The notes under the pieces: generated by a model | Told to the model about the DNA's origin: nothing | Seen by the model: only the letters and a program-made list of their open reading frames with translations | The model's database searches: none | Made by a program: the position numbers and the translations under genes | In this document: positions 16,261 to 25,065 of the stretch, piece after piece | Layout of the letters: every line of letters starts with the position of its first letter | How positions within the stretch are numbered: position 1 is the stretch's first letter | NCBI RefSeq assembly: GCF_002138415.1 | Contig: NZ_CP015612.1 | Coordinates: 2,148,001 to 2,212,000, forward strand | Source: Stenotrophomonas maltophilia | GTDB lineage: Bacteria; Pseudomonadota; Gammaproteobacteria; Xanthomonadales; Xanthomonadaceae | DNA length: 64,000 nucleotides | Direction of reading: 5' to 3'

Positions 16261-16547
16261 GCGAGTGATTCTGCCTGCAGGTAGGCATGCGCCGCGCGAA
16301 GGGAGCGGCCGGTATGCTTCAGGTGAGCTGCGGCTTCATCGCGGAGGGAGATCATGCGCGCCAGTACGCGTTGCTGGTGGTCGCGCAACGCGAGGATGGC
16401 GGCATCACTGGGGCGCTCGACAACCAGCGACAGGGCAGCCACGGCTTCCAGGTGTTCAGCCATCAGGCGTTCGCTGGTGTCGTGGTCCTCGCCCTCGAGG
16501 CTGGTTTCCAGCGTATCAAGGGCGTCGTGCATTGTTTGAAGGTTCAT
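16257..16547 (-). CDS. FliT-like small helical protein
   Basis: This 96-residue, wholly helical protein follows fliS with a 4-bp overlap and is followed by the PilZ gene with another. FliT is the export chaperone of the cap protein FliD and normally follows fliS, so this is the likely counterpart. Sequence similarity to FliT is weak; the call rests on size, helicity (LMAEHLEAVAALSLVVERPS, ALRDHQQRVLARMISLRDEA) and position. Confidence 0.6.
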   Translation of the reverse strand: MNLQTMHDALDTLETSLEGEDHDTSERLMAEHLEAVAALSLVVERPSDAAILALRDHQQRVLARMISLRDEAAAHLKHTGRSLRAAHAYLQAESLA

Positions 16548-16963
16548 GGGGCCACCGCTTTGGTGACCTGGCGCTGGTCTGCCGGAATCGCGTTCCAGGC
16601 CGAGTCGATCTCCACCATCAAGCCCAGGGCTTCCTTCAGTGCGGTCGGATCGTTGTGCAGGTTGCCCTCGGTCAGGCGCATGATGACAAAGTCGTACAGC
16701 GCCGACAGGTTGCCGGCGATCTCGCCGCCGGCTTCGTGATCGAGCGAGCCGTTGAGGTGGCCGACGATGGCACAGGCTTCGCCGATGGCCTTGCCCTTGC
16801 GGGCCTGGTCATTCTGCTGCAAAGAGGCTTCAGCGGTACGGATGCGTTCGCAGGCACCGGCCAGCAACAGCGCTACCAACTTGTGTGGATCGGCATCGAC
16901 GACCGAGGTGGTCACGCCGACTTTTCGGTACTGCTCGGCGAACTGCCGATTGGAACCGTACAT
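16544..16963 (-). CDS. fliS: FliS, flagellin export chaperone
   Basis: FliS binds flagellin in the cytoplasm and prevents early polymerisation. The 139-residue product begins MYGSNRQFAEQYRKVGVTTS and shows the family segments DPHKLVALLLAGACERIRTA and LYDFVIMRLTEGNL. The ATG at 16963 has AGGAG nine bases upstream, which argues against the longer frame from 17017. It lies downstream of fliD in one operon. Confidence 0.95.
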   Translation of the reverse strand: MYGSNRQFAEQYRKVGVTTSVVDADPHKLVALLLAGACERIRTAEASLQQNDQARKGKAIGEACAIVGHLNGSLDHEAGGEIAGNLSALYDFVIMRLTEGNLHNDPTALKEALGLMVEIDSAWNAIPADQRQVTKAVAP

Positions 16964-17088
16964 AGGGGAAGTCTCCTGGAATGCCTGCCCATCCGTTTGG
17001 GTTGAGGGGTTCGGCACGGGTCTAACGGGTTATCGGCGCAGCCGGGGCTCTACTTGAGTGCCGACTGCGTCGGAAAAATGCCTGGAAA

Positions 17089-18429
17089 TCAGTTGCCGAG
17101 CTGCTGGATGAGCGAGCCGCCGGCCGATTGCATCTGCGTGACCATCTTTTCCATCGCGGTGAACTGCTTGGTGTAGCGGTCGGCCACCTTTTCCATGTTC
17201 TTGTCCAGCTCGTCCAGCTGCTTTTCCAGTGCCTTGATCTGCTTGTTCAAAGTCGCCGTACGCTGGGTGATCGTGCCGGTGGTCGCGTCCAGGCTGCTCT
17301 TCAGCAGTTCGGTCATCGGCTTGCCCAGCGCGCCCTCCGCACCGAACAGCTTGGTGGCGGCCTCCGGGTTCTTCGCCAGCGCGGTGTCGAGCTTGGCGCC
17401 ATCAAGGCTCATGCTGCCGTCGGCGGCAATGGTGATGCCCAGATCCTTGAGGTCGTTGACGTTCGCACTCAGCTGGGCGCGCAGCTGCTGCTGCAGGCCA
17501 CGGACCATGGCGTCGCCGGTCATGGTCGAGGCTGTGCGCGTCTCAGCGTTGTAAGCGCTGGAATTCTTCAACGTGGTCTGGATACCGTTGTAGGCGGTGA
17601 TGAAGGCCGTGAGATTGGTCTTCAGCGTGCTGTTGTCCGGAGTGACGGTCAGCGTCTGCGTCTCGCCTTCCTTCGCCTTGGTCAGGGTGAGGCTGATGCC
17701 GGGTACCAGGTCGGTGATCGTGTTGGAGCTGCTGGTGCGGGTGAAACCATCCACCACCACCACTGCATCCTTGGCGGGCACCATCTCGGTCATCTTCGAT
17801 GCGGATGTACCGTCATAGGCCAGCTCGGAGAGTCCGCCATTGCCGCCACTGGCGCTGACCTTCAACGCGCCCTTGCTGCCGGAATCAACGGCGGTCAATA
17901 CCAAGTGCATGCCATCGTCGGCGGTCACCACGGCCGCGGTGACGCCCTTGCTCTCGGCAGCGGAATTGATCTCGGCTGCGATCTTCTCCATCGTCGCGCC
18001 GGGTTCGATGTTCACGCTGATGGACTTGTCGCCGTATGCGATCGTCAGCGTTCCGTCGCCAACCACGGCGTCCTTTGTATAAGCCTTGGAGCTGAGCTTC
18101 TGGTTCTGTGCCAGGGATTTGACTTCCACCTGGTGGCTGCCCGCAGCGGCCTTGCCGGCGGTCGTGCTGGTGTCCAGGGTTGCGGTGAAGTTTGACTCGG
18201 TCGGCGTGCTGACTTTCAGGCCGGGGGTGGCCACACCCTTGACCAGAGTCTTCAGCGCGCTCTGCAGACCTGTCATTCCGCTTTTGATGGTGCCAAGCGC
18301 CGAAAGCTTGGCGCTGGCGGCAACACCCGCCGAGTTGATCTGCTTTTCCCGGGGCTCGCGTTCCTTGGCGGTCAGCTGTGCAACCAGGCTGGGAATGTCG
18401 AGGCCGGAACCAATCGTGCCGATGGCCAT
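17089..18429 (-). CDS. fliD: FliD, flagellar filament cap protein
   Basis: FliD forms the distal cap under which flagellin polymerises. The 446-residue product starts MAIGTIGSGLDIPSLVAQLT (FliD_N), has variable middle domains and ends with the FliD_C heptad region (KQIKALEKQLDELDKNMEKV). The ATG at 18429 has AAGGA eight bases upstream, better than the frame's first ATG at 18474. A sigma-54 site lies at 18529-18544, and fliS, the fliT-like gene and the PilZ gene follow in the same unit. Confidence 0.95.
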   Translation of the reverse strand: MAIGTIGSGLDIPSLVAQLTAKEREPREKQINSAGVAASAKLSALGTIKSGMTGLQSALKTLVKGVATPGLKVSTPTESNFTATLDTSTTAGKAAAGSHQVEVKSLAQNQKLSSKAYTKDAVVGDGTLTIAYGDKSISVNIEPGATMEKIAAEINSAAESKGVTAAVVTADDGMHLVLTAVDSGSKGALKVSASGGNGGLSELAYDGTSASKMTEMVPAKDAVVVVDGFTRTSSSNTITDLVPGISLTLTKAKEGETQTLTVTPDNSTLKTNLTAFITAYNGIQTTLKNSSAYNAETRTASTMTGDAMVRGLQQQLRAQLSANVNDLKDLGITIAADGSMSLDGAKLDTALAKNPEAATKLFGAEGALGKPMTELLKSSLDATTGTITQRTATLNKQIKALEKQLDELDKNMEKVADRYTKQFTAMEKMVTQMQSAGGSLIQQLGN

Positions 18430-18528
18430 GAGGGGAATCCTTTTTCTTGGACGGGCCGGGCGGGTGTCCTGCACCTGCTATCGGCCTGGGAGGGGCGAGC
18501 TTGAGCGTGGAAACGCTCTCCAACCATG

Positions 18529-18544
18529 TGCAAGGCCCGTGCCA
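18529..18544 (-). promoter_or_regulatory. sigma-54 promoter of the fliD operon
   Basis: On the minus strand the site reads TGGCACGGGCCTTGCA, a full TGGCAC-N5-TTGCA match about 100 bp before the fliD ATG. It starts 20 bp after the terminator hairpin of the flagellin gene upstream. Confidence 0.88.
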
Positions 18545-18563
18545 ATCCGCCTCCAGACACGAA

Positions 18564-18585
18564 GAAGGGGGCTTGCGCCCCCTTC
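18564..18585 (-). terminator. Terminator of the first flagellin gene
   Basis: The stem GAAGGGGGC / GCCCCCTTC with a four-base loop lies 28 bp after the flagellin stop. The following bases on the minus strand are TTCGTG, so the T-tract is weak. Confidence 0.75.
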
Positions 18586-18612
18586 CCGTTGTTGCCTTGT
18601 ACTACCGCTGGA

Positions 18613-20136
18613 TCAGCGCAGCAGGCTCAGCACGTTCTGGCTGGACTGGTTGGCCTGGGCCAGCATGGCGGTACCGGCCTGCTGCAGGATCTGGTTGCGG
18701 GTCAGCTCGGCGGTTTCCGAAGCGTAGTCCACGTCGCGGATGCGGCTGCGGGCAGCCGACATGTTCTCCGACGAGGTGTTCAGGTTTGCAACCACCGAGG
18801 TGAAGCGGTTCTGGATCGCACCCAGATCGGCGCGGGCGGAGTTGATCGAGTTCAGGGCTGCGTCCATCGCCAGGATGGCGTTGTCTGCACCGCCCACCGA
18901 AGAGATGTCCAGAGCAGCAAAGCCGGTTTCCGCTCCGCCAGCGGCGTAGTTGTTGGTTTTTTCTGCAGTCAGGCCTGTCTGCTCCTTGAGCGCGGCGTTG
19001 CCAGCAGCGTCATTCGTCGAGGAGGCCACTGTGAAGTTGCCGTCCTTGGCAGTCAACATGACCTTTCCGTCTTCCAGCGATGCAGTCACGCCGGTTTCAT
19101 GGGTCTTGGCGTTGATCGCGTTGACGGTCTGCGTGGCGCGGTCGCCAGCGTTCTTCGCAGCGTCGAGGTTGATCGTTACAGCCTGACCGGGCTTGCCATC
19201 AACGTTGCCGGTGATCGTGAAACTGGTGGCAGTGTACGTAGCTGCCTTCGCTTCGACACCCGTGAACGTACCTGCGAAGCCGGTGCCATCAAAGCCGCCG
19301 CCGGTCTGGGTGATCACCAGATCGGTGCCGTCAGCCTTGCTGAACTTAAGATCGCCGCCAGCCACAGTGCCGCTCACGGTGATGCCGGCCTTCTTGAAGT
19401 CATCTGCTTTGTCATTCAGAGCCGTTTGCATAGCGGTAGCAGTGACGCCAGCCGTCGGCTCATCCACAACGGTAACATTACCGACCGTCAGCTTGTACGC
19501 AGTGCCAGACGCCACTGTGGCGAAAGTACCCGCAGGCACGGATTCGGACTTCTCGGCCTTAACTGCGCCGCCATCAGGAAGAACACCTGCAGTCGAACCA
19601 TTGGTGGATGCGCTGGTCCAGCTACCCAGCTTGCTGATGTTGGCGTTGGCGATCTGCGAGATGTTGATCGTCTGGCCCTGGTCGGCGCCGATCTGGAAGG
19701 CCTGGCTGGTGAACTTGCCGTCCAGCAGGTTGGTGCCGTTGAAGTTGGTCTGTTCGGCGACGCGCTGGATTTCCTGCTTCAGCAGCTGCACTTCGGCGTT
19801 CAGGGCCTGGCGGTCGGAATCGGAGTTGGTGGCGCTGCGCGACTGCACGGCCAGCTCGCGGACGCGCTGCAGGTTGTTGCCGATCTCACCCAGCGCGCCT
19901 TCGGCGGTCTGGGCCAGCGAGATGCCGTCGTTGGCGTTGCGGGCGGCCTGGTTGGCGCCGCGGATCTGGGTGGTGAAGCGCTCGGAGATCGCCAGGCCGG
20001 CGGCATCGTCCTTGGCGCTGTTGATGCGCATGCCCGAGGACAGGCGCTGAATGGTGGTGGCCAGGTTGGCGCCGCTGGTGCCCAGGTTGCGCTGGGCGTT
20101 CAGCGACATGGTGTTGGTGTTGATGACTTGTGCCAT
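18613..20136 (-). CDS. fliC: Flagellin (copy with a sigma-28 promoter)
   Basis: This flagellin of 507 residues builds the filament. The D0/D1 N-terminal block (MAQVINTNTMSLNAQRNLGT, then QRLSSGMRINSAKDDAAGLA) and the C-terminal block ending MLAQANQSSQNVLSLLR are intact. The centre is longer than in ~400-residue Xanthomonas flagellins and holds a hook-IN-like repeat region (FTITGNVDGKPGQAVTINLD). It is very similar to the next gene throughout, so the pair is a tandem duplication. It has its own sigma-28 promoter and a terminator. Confidence 0.96.
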   Translation of the reverse strand: MAQVINTNTMSLNAQRNLGTSGANLATTIQRLSSGMRINSAKDDAAGLAISERFTTQIRGANQAARNANDGISLAQTAEGALGEIGNNLQRVRELAVQSRSATNSDSDRQALNAEVQLLKQEIQRVAEQTNFNGTNLLDGKFTSQAFQIGADQGQTINISQIANANISKLGSWTSASTNGSTAGVLPDGGAVKAEKSESVPAGTFATVASGTAYKLTVGNVTVVDEPTAGVTATAMQTALNDKADDFKKAGITVSGTVAGGDLKFSKADGTDLVITQTGGGFDGTGFAGTFTGVEAKAATYTATSFTITGNVDGKPGQAVTINLDAAKNAGDRATQTVNAINAKTHETGVTASLEDGKVMLTAKDGNFTVASSTNDAAGNAALKEQTGLTAEKTNNYAAGGAETGFAALDISSVGGADNAILAMDAALNSINSARADLGAIQNRFTSVVANLNTSSENMSAARSRIRDVDYASETAELTRNQILQQAGTAMLAQANQSSQNVLSLLR

Positions 20137-20241
20137 GGTGCGGTTTCCTTGTAGGCAGTGTGTCCGGCAGAGCAGCCTGACCGGTTTCGGGGGGCAGTGG
20201 CTGGCTTCCCCCCAAGGGGTGTGCTACCGCTGCTGAAATCA

Positions 20242-20268
20242 ATAACGGCACTACCCCTCCGGCCTTTA
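20242..20268 (-). promoter_or_regulatory. sigma-28 (FliA) promoter of the downstream flagellin gene
   Basis: On the minus strand the elements are TAAAGGCC, 11 bases, then GCCGTTAT, close to the FliA consensus TAAA-N15-GCCGATAA. The -10 lies 105 bp before the flagellin ATG, leaving a long leader. Confidence 0.88.
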
Positions 20269-20306
20269 GCGGAGTTTCGATCCTTTTTTCTCTGATCAAA
20301 CGAAAA

Positions 20307-20332
20307 GGCCCCGCCATCTGCATGGCGGGGCC
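20307..20332 (-). terminator. Strong terminator between the two flagellin genes
   Basis: A perfect 11-bp stem (GGCCCCGCCAT / ATGGCGGGGCC, 4-base loop) is followed on the minus strand by TTTTCGTTT. It lies 27 bp after the upstream flagellin's stop and should separate the transcription of the two copies. Confidence 0.93.
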
Positions 20333-20358
20333 CGGCTCCAGCTCGAGTGGTGCAGGTA

Positions 20359-21885
20359 TTACGACTGCAGCAGGCGCAGTACGTTCTGCGGTACCTGGTT
20401 GGCCTGGGCCAGCATGGCCGTGCCAGCCTGCTGCAGGATCTGGCCACGGGTCAGCTCGGCGGTTTCCTGTGCGTAGTCAACGTCGCGGATGCGGCTGCGT
20501 GCTGCGGACAGGTTCTCCGAATTGGTGTTCAGGTTGGCGATGGTCGAGGTGAAGCGGTTCTGGATCGCGCCGAGGTCGGCGCGGGCGGAATTGACGGACT
20601 GCAGTGCCGCATCCATGGCGAGGATGGCGTTGTCGGCGTTGGCCTGGTTGGAGATATCCAGTTCGGCGAAGCCAACTTGCGCAACGCCAGCCGCAAAGTT
20701 TGAGGTAGTGTCTGCGGTCAGGCCGGTCTGCTGCGCCAATGCAGTCTTGGCTGCGGCCTGGTCGGTGCCAATTGCGCCGACGGTGAAGTTCGCGTCCTTC
20801 GACGTGAGCTGCAGTGTTCCATCCACGAGAGAGGCACTTACACCGGTTTCGTGGGTCTTGGCGTTGATCGCGTTGACCATTTGCGTCGCACGCTCTGCGG
20901 CGGTCTTGGCGTTGTCCAGATCAATGGTGACGGGCTGGCCCGGCGCACCGTTCACCGTGCCGGTGATGGTGAAGCTGGTCTTGGCATAGTTGGCTGCCTT
21001 GGCTTCGGTGCCAGTGAAGGTTCCGGCAATCGCGGCGGGGAAGCCACCACCGGTCTGGGTGATGACCAGGTTGGAACCATCCGCCTTGCTGAACTTGAGG
21101 TCTTCGCCAACGGCTGAGCCGGTGACGGTGATGCCAGCTTTCTTCAGTTCATCTGCTTTCTCGGTCAGCTTCGCATCAACGTCAGCGGCGGCAACAGCGT
21201 CAGTCGCTTCGTCAACAATCGTGATGCCGGCAACGGTGAGCTTGTAGGCAGTGCCAGCGGCCACGGGTGCAAAGGCACCTGCCGCGCCGGATTCGGACTT
21301 GACAGCTTTGATGGCACCGCCATCGGGCGTGACGCCCTGTGCTGAGGCGCTCGTCGAAGCACTCGTCCAGCTGCCCAGCATGTGCACATTCGCATTGGTG
21401 ATCTGCGAGATGTTGATGGTCTGGCCCTGGTCCGCACCGATCTGGAAGGCCTGGTTGGTGAAGCTGCCGTCCAGCAGGCTGGTGCCGTTGAAGTTGGTCT
21501 GCTCGGCAACGCGCTGGATTTCCTGCTTCAGCAGCTGCACTTCGGCGTTCAGTGCCTGGCGGTCCGAGGCCGAGTTGGTTGCGCTGCGGGCCTGAACGGC
21601 CAGTTCGCGGATGCGCTGCAGATTGTTGCCGACTTCGCCCAGTGCGCCTTCAGCGGTCTGCGCCAGCGAGATGCCGTCGTTGGCGTTGCGTGCGGCCTGG
21701 TTGATGCCACGGATCTGGGTGGTGAAACGCTCGGAGATCGCCAGACCGGCGGCGTCGTCCTTGGCACTGTTGATGCGCATGCCCGAGGACAGGCGCTGGA
21801 TCGAGGTGGCCAGCGAGCTGCTGCTGGTGGACAGGTTGCGCTGAGCGTTCAGCGACATGGTGTTGGTGTTGATGATCTGTGCCAT
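20359..21885 (-). CDS. fliC: Flagellin (second tandem copy, no recognisable own promoter)
   Basis: This second flagellin of 508 residues has the same N-terminal block (MAQIINTNTMSLNAQRNLST) and a C-terminus ending MLAQANQVPQNVLRLLQS. The variable middle differs in many positions from the other copy. It begins 87 bp after flgL and I find no TAAA/GCCG sigma-28 pair or sigma-54 site in that gap, so it may be read from upstream. The short hairpin GGCGCG / CGCGCC at 21927-21941 lies in its leader. Two flagellins would give a mixed or switchable filament (inference). Confidence 0.95.
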   Translation of the reverse strand: MAQIINTNTMSLNAQRNLSTSSSSLATSIQRLSSGMRINSAKDDAAGLAISERFTTQIRGINQAARNANDGISLAQTAEGALGEVGNNLQRIRELAVQARSATNSASDRQALNAEVQLLKQEIQRVAEQTNFNGTSLLDGSFTNQAFQIGADQGQTINISQITNANVHMLGSWTSASTSASAQGVTPDGGAIKAVKSESGAAGAFAPVAAGTAYKLTVAGITIVDEATDAVAAADVDAKLTEKADELKKAGITVTGSAVGEDLKFSKADGSNLVITQTGGGFPAAIAGTFTGTEAKAANYAKTSFTITGTVNGAPGQPVTIDLDNAKTAAERATQMVNAINAKTHETGVSASLVDGTLQLTSKDANFTVGAIGTDQAAAKTALAQQTGLTADTTSNFAAGVAQVGFAELDISNQANADNAILAMDAALQSVNSARADLGAIQNRFTSTIANLNTNSENLSAARSRIRDVDYAQETAELTRGQILQQAGTAMLAQANQVPQNVLRLLQS

Positions 21886-21971
21886 GGTGCTTCTCCGTGG
21901 TTGCTCGGTTGTTTCGGTGTGGAAGGCGCGGGACGCGCCGTGCTGGAAGACGGATGGAACGGGGAAAGGGA

Positions 21972-23180
21972 CTAGCGGATCTTGTTGAACAGGGACATCG
22001 CCTGCATCTGGCTGAAGATCGTCTGGGCGGCTTGAAGGGCGGCGGTCTCCAGCTTGTATTGGCCGATGGCATCGGCGTAATCGAGGTCGCGCATCGTCGA
22101 GAGCGTGCTCTTGACGGTGACGGCTGTGGCTTCGCGGGCGCTGGCCGCGGTATCGATGGCGGCCAGCTGGGCGCCGCCCTTGGCGCGGGCGTCGATCATC
22201 GTTTCCGAGGCCCTGTTGAGGTCGCGGATGCTGGACTGCAGCGTGTTCTGCAGCGCCGTGCGCTGGCTTTCGGTGGACGGGTCGGTTTCCAGTGCGGCGA
22301 CCAGTTTGTCCAGGGTGGAGAAGATGTCGCGGCTACCCGCGTCGCTGACGTTGAACTGATCACCGGCGGCTGGCTTGCCCTCGATGCGCATGCGCACACC
22401 GCCAACGACAATGTCCTCGCCGGGTTTGTGGGTTCCGTTGCCGACCACCGTGCCGGTGCCATCAACCACCTCATAGGCACCTTCGGCAGTGCCGGTGAAG
22501 CGGACATTGAGCGTGCCGCCGGCCCAGCTGCCGCTGCCGTCACGGCTGACCGAGGTCAACAGGCCACTGCCGGTGTTGCCAGCGGCCGCGCTGGCATCCA
22601 CGCGACCATCGCCGGTGGGGATGCGCATGAAGATCTCGCTGCCGGGCAGGGCGTCGGAGACCAGTTGGCCCGGTGCCACCTCCACCTGTCGCTGGTTCTG
22701 GTCACCGCTGTAGGTCACGGTGCCGCCGCTCCGCTGGAACGGGGCGTCAGCATCGTTGCTGCCACCGAACAGGTAGCGTCCGCTGCCATCCCGGGAATTG
22801 GCCAGCGACAGCAGGCTTTCCTGGATGGTCTTCAGCTCGCTCACGATGGCCTTGAGGTCACTGGCCTTGGGCACCGGGCTGTTGGCCTGGATACTCAACT
22901 CCACGGCGCGCGACATAAGCTCATTGACCTGAGCCAAGGCGTTTTCCTGCAGGCCCAGGCGGTTCTGCACGCTGTTGGCGTTCTTGCCGAGCTGCTCGAG
23001 CCCGGCCACGACACGGTCCAGGCCAACGGCCGTACCTGCAGCGACGGGGTCGTCCTTGGCGGAGGTGATCTTGCTGCCAGTTGCGATCTGCTGCTCGAGG
23101 TGGCTGATTTTCGACTGCTTGGCGAGCATCAGCGACACCGACTGGTTGAACATCATCCCGGTGGAAATTCGGCTGCTCAT
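21972..23180 (-). CDS. flgL: FlgL, hook-filament junction protein
   Basis: FlgL (HAP3) joins hook to filament. The 402-residue product starts MSSRISTGMMFNQSVSLMLA and shares the flagellin-type N- and C-terminal helices, ending IGQYKLETAALQAAQTIFSQ...SLFNKIR. It overlaps the flgK stop by 4 bp. Length is typical. Confidence 0.95.
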   Translation of the reverse strand: MSSRISTGMMFNQSVSLMLAKQSKISHLEQQIATGSKITSAKDDPVAAGTAVGLDRVVAGLEQLGKNANSVQNRLGLQENALAQVNELMSRAVELSIQANSPVPKASDLKAIVSELKTIQESLLSLANSRDGSGRYLFGGSNDADAPFQRSGGTVTYSGDQNQRQVEVAPGQLVSDALPGSEIFMRIPTGDGRVDASAAAGNTGSGLLTSVSRDGSGSWAGGTLNVRFTGTAEGAYEVVDGTGTVVGNGTHKPGEDIVVGGVRMRIEGKPAAGDQFNVSDAGSRDIFSTLDKLVAALETDPSTESQRTALQNTLQSSIRDLNRASETMIDARAKGGAQLAAIDTAASAREATAVTVKSTLSTMRDLDYADAIGQYKLETAALQAAQTIFSQMQAMSLFNKIR

Positions 23181-25057
23181 CGACGGACGGCTCCCAGGAT
23201 GGTCTGGAACATGTTGTCGGCGGTGGAGATCAGCTGCGAGGCGGCCTGGTAGGCCTGCTGCAACCGCAGCATGTCGGCCGCTTCTTCATCCAGGTTGACG
23301 CCGGAGATCTCGTCGCGGGCTGCCTGCGCCTTGTCCGTGATGACCTGCTGCGCGTCCAGCGAGTACTCGGCCGAACGTGCCGCCGCGCCGACCTGCGTGG
23401 TCAATCCACCCAGCGCGCCGTTGAGGGTGACGGTGCCGCCGTTGAATGCCTTGGCGTCCTCGACCTTGGCCAGTTTTGCCGCGTTGCTGTTGTCCGACGA
23501 GCCTGCTGGAGTAGGGCTGATATTGAAGGTGTCGCCGACCTTCGGCGCACCGTCCAGCACGAAGCTCCATCCATTGGCGCTGATGGTCTGGCCCGGCGTG
23601 TAGGTCTGCGGCGGCCCACCGTTGATGGTGTAGGTGGTCGCCGACGTGAACACGATTGCGGCAGGGTCGCGCAGGTTCGGATTGGATACGTCGTTGACGG
23701 CGACGCCGGTCAGCTTCCCGGTGCCGGTGTTGGCCAGTGCAGCCGTACCCTTGACCGCTGCCGCTGCGGCGATGCGGGAGGGATCGGTGATGGCGGTTTC
23801 CAGGCTTCCGGCGACGCCCGCAGTCGGCTGCAGGAGAAAGCGGTCGTTGGTGGCCGGGGTGCCGCCGACCACCAGCCTGACACCATTGATCACCAGCGGA
23901 TCGGCGGCCGTGCCGGTACCGGTCAACGCAACGGTGGCGCCAGTGTCGGCGCGGGTGGCCTGCCACTGGGTGCCGTCGAACTTGAGGACGATGTTCTGTG
24001 CCTCCAGCTTGGACAGGTCACCATAGGTCGCAGTGAGGCTGCCGGTACCGGTATTGCTCGCGTTGGGCGTGACGCGCGGGTTGCCGATGCTGAAGAAGTC
24101 GCCGCCCATCTTGCCGTACAGGTCCACACCCTGGTGGTGCGCCTGGTTGAAGCTCTCGGCCAGGCCGACGGCGAGCTTGCCCAGTTCGGCCTGGGCCGGT
24201 GTCAGCACGGTATCGCGGAACTCGAGCATGCCGCCGATCTTTCCGCCCACGGCCTTGGGATCGAGCGTGATCGTGTTGCCCTGCGTTTCCAGCGCCAGTT
24301 GTAGGCGTTCGGGCTGGTATGGATCGGTCACCGTAGTGACCTTGGACGCGGTTGTGCCCACCACCAGCGCGTTGCCGCCTGCGGTATAGACGTTCATCAC
24401 GCCGCCATCCTGGACGACGGCAGTGCCACCGGTGTAACCGATCAGCTGCGAGATCAGCTGGTCGCGACGGTCGAGCAGGTCCGGCGCCGCGTTGGCCACG
24501 TTGCTGCCAATGGCACCGTTGATCTGCGCAATCTCCTGCGCCAGGCGATTGACTTCCGTGGCGCCGGCAATGAGCCCGTTGTTGACCTCGCTGCTCAGGT
24601 TGTTCATCTGCGTGTTGAGCTGCACGAAGCGGCTTGCCAGGGCCTTGCCGCCATCGAGCAGGCTCTGCCGGTCGGCCGTGCCGGCCGCGTTGGACGAAAG
24701 GCCACTGACGGCGTCGAAGAAGTTGGACCAGGAGCCGGCGACATTCGTGGCCGGGTCCGAGAACAGGGCATTCACCCGGTCGGCCATGCCCGAGAGCTGC
24801 TTCAGGCGTGCCAGCTCGCCGCTGCTGTCGAGCAGGCGCGAAATGGCCAGCTGGTCGGCAGCACGGCGGATATCGGTGATGCGGGTGCCGCTGCCAACGT
24901 CCCCAAAGCCGTAGTTCTGCGGATCAGACGTGGCGAAGTCGACCTTCTGCCGGCTGTAGCCAGGGGTGTTGATGTTGGCGACGTTGTGGCTGGTGGTTGC
25001 CAACGCACGCTGGAAGGCGAGCAGGGCACCAGTACCGGTGGAAAGTACGCTGGACAT
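23177..25057 (-). CDS. flgK: FlgK, hook-associated protein 1
   Basis: FlgK (HAP1) is the first junction protein on the hook. The 626-residue product starts MSSVLSTGTGALLAFQRALA with the rod/hook motif SHNVANINTPGYSRQ and ends with a FlgE/FlgK-type C-terminal helix (GVNLDEEAADMLRLQQAYQA). The ATG at 25057 has GAGGA just upstream inside the end of flgJ, and is better supported than the frame's first codon at 25069. It is 8 bp from flgJ and overlaps flgL. Confidence 0.95.
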   Translation of the reverse strand: MSSVLSTGTGALLAFQRALATTSHNVANINTPGYSRQKVDFATSDPQNYGFGDVGSGTRITDIRRAADQLAISRLLDSSGELARLKQLSGMADRVNALFSDPATNVAGSWSNFFDAVSGLSSNAAGTADRQSLLDGGKALASRFVQLNTQMNNLSSEVNNGLIAGATEVNRLAQEIAQINGAIGSNVANAAPDLLDRRDQLISQLIGYTGGTAVVQDGGVMNVYTAGGNALVVGTTASKVTTVTDPYQPERLQLALETQGNTITLDPKAVGGKIGGMLEFRDTVLTPAQAELGKLAVGLAESFNQAHHQGVDLYGKMGGDFFSIGNPRVTPNASNTGTGSLTATYGDLSKLEAQNIVLKFDGTQWQATRADTGATVALTGTGTAADPLVINGVRLVVGGTPATNDRFLLQPTAGVAGSLETAITDPSRIAAAAAVKGTAALANTGTGKLTGVAVNDVSNPNLRDPAAIVFTSATTYTINGGPPQTYTPGQTISANGWSFVLDGAPKVGDTFNISPTPAGSSDNSNAAKLAKVEDAKAFNGGTVTLNGALGGLTTQVGAAARSAEYSLDAQQVITDKAQAARDEISGVNLDEEAADMLRLQQAYQAASQLISTADNMFQTILGAVRR

Positions 25058-25065
25058 GGGGTTCC

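Noticed and set aside
18526..20154. A 542-codon open frame on the plus strand opposite a flagellin gene
   Set aside because: It mirrors the conserved flagellin ends; the minus-strand flagellin is certain.
21886..21971. A possible sigma-54 or sigma-28 promoter in the 87-bp gap before the first flagellin
   Set aside because: A GG-N10-GC spacing exists within GGCGCGTCCCGCGC, but the flanking bases do not match TGGCAC/TTGC, and there is no TAAA/GCCG pair.
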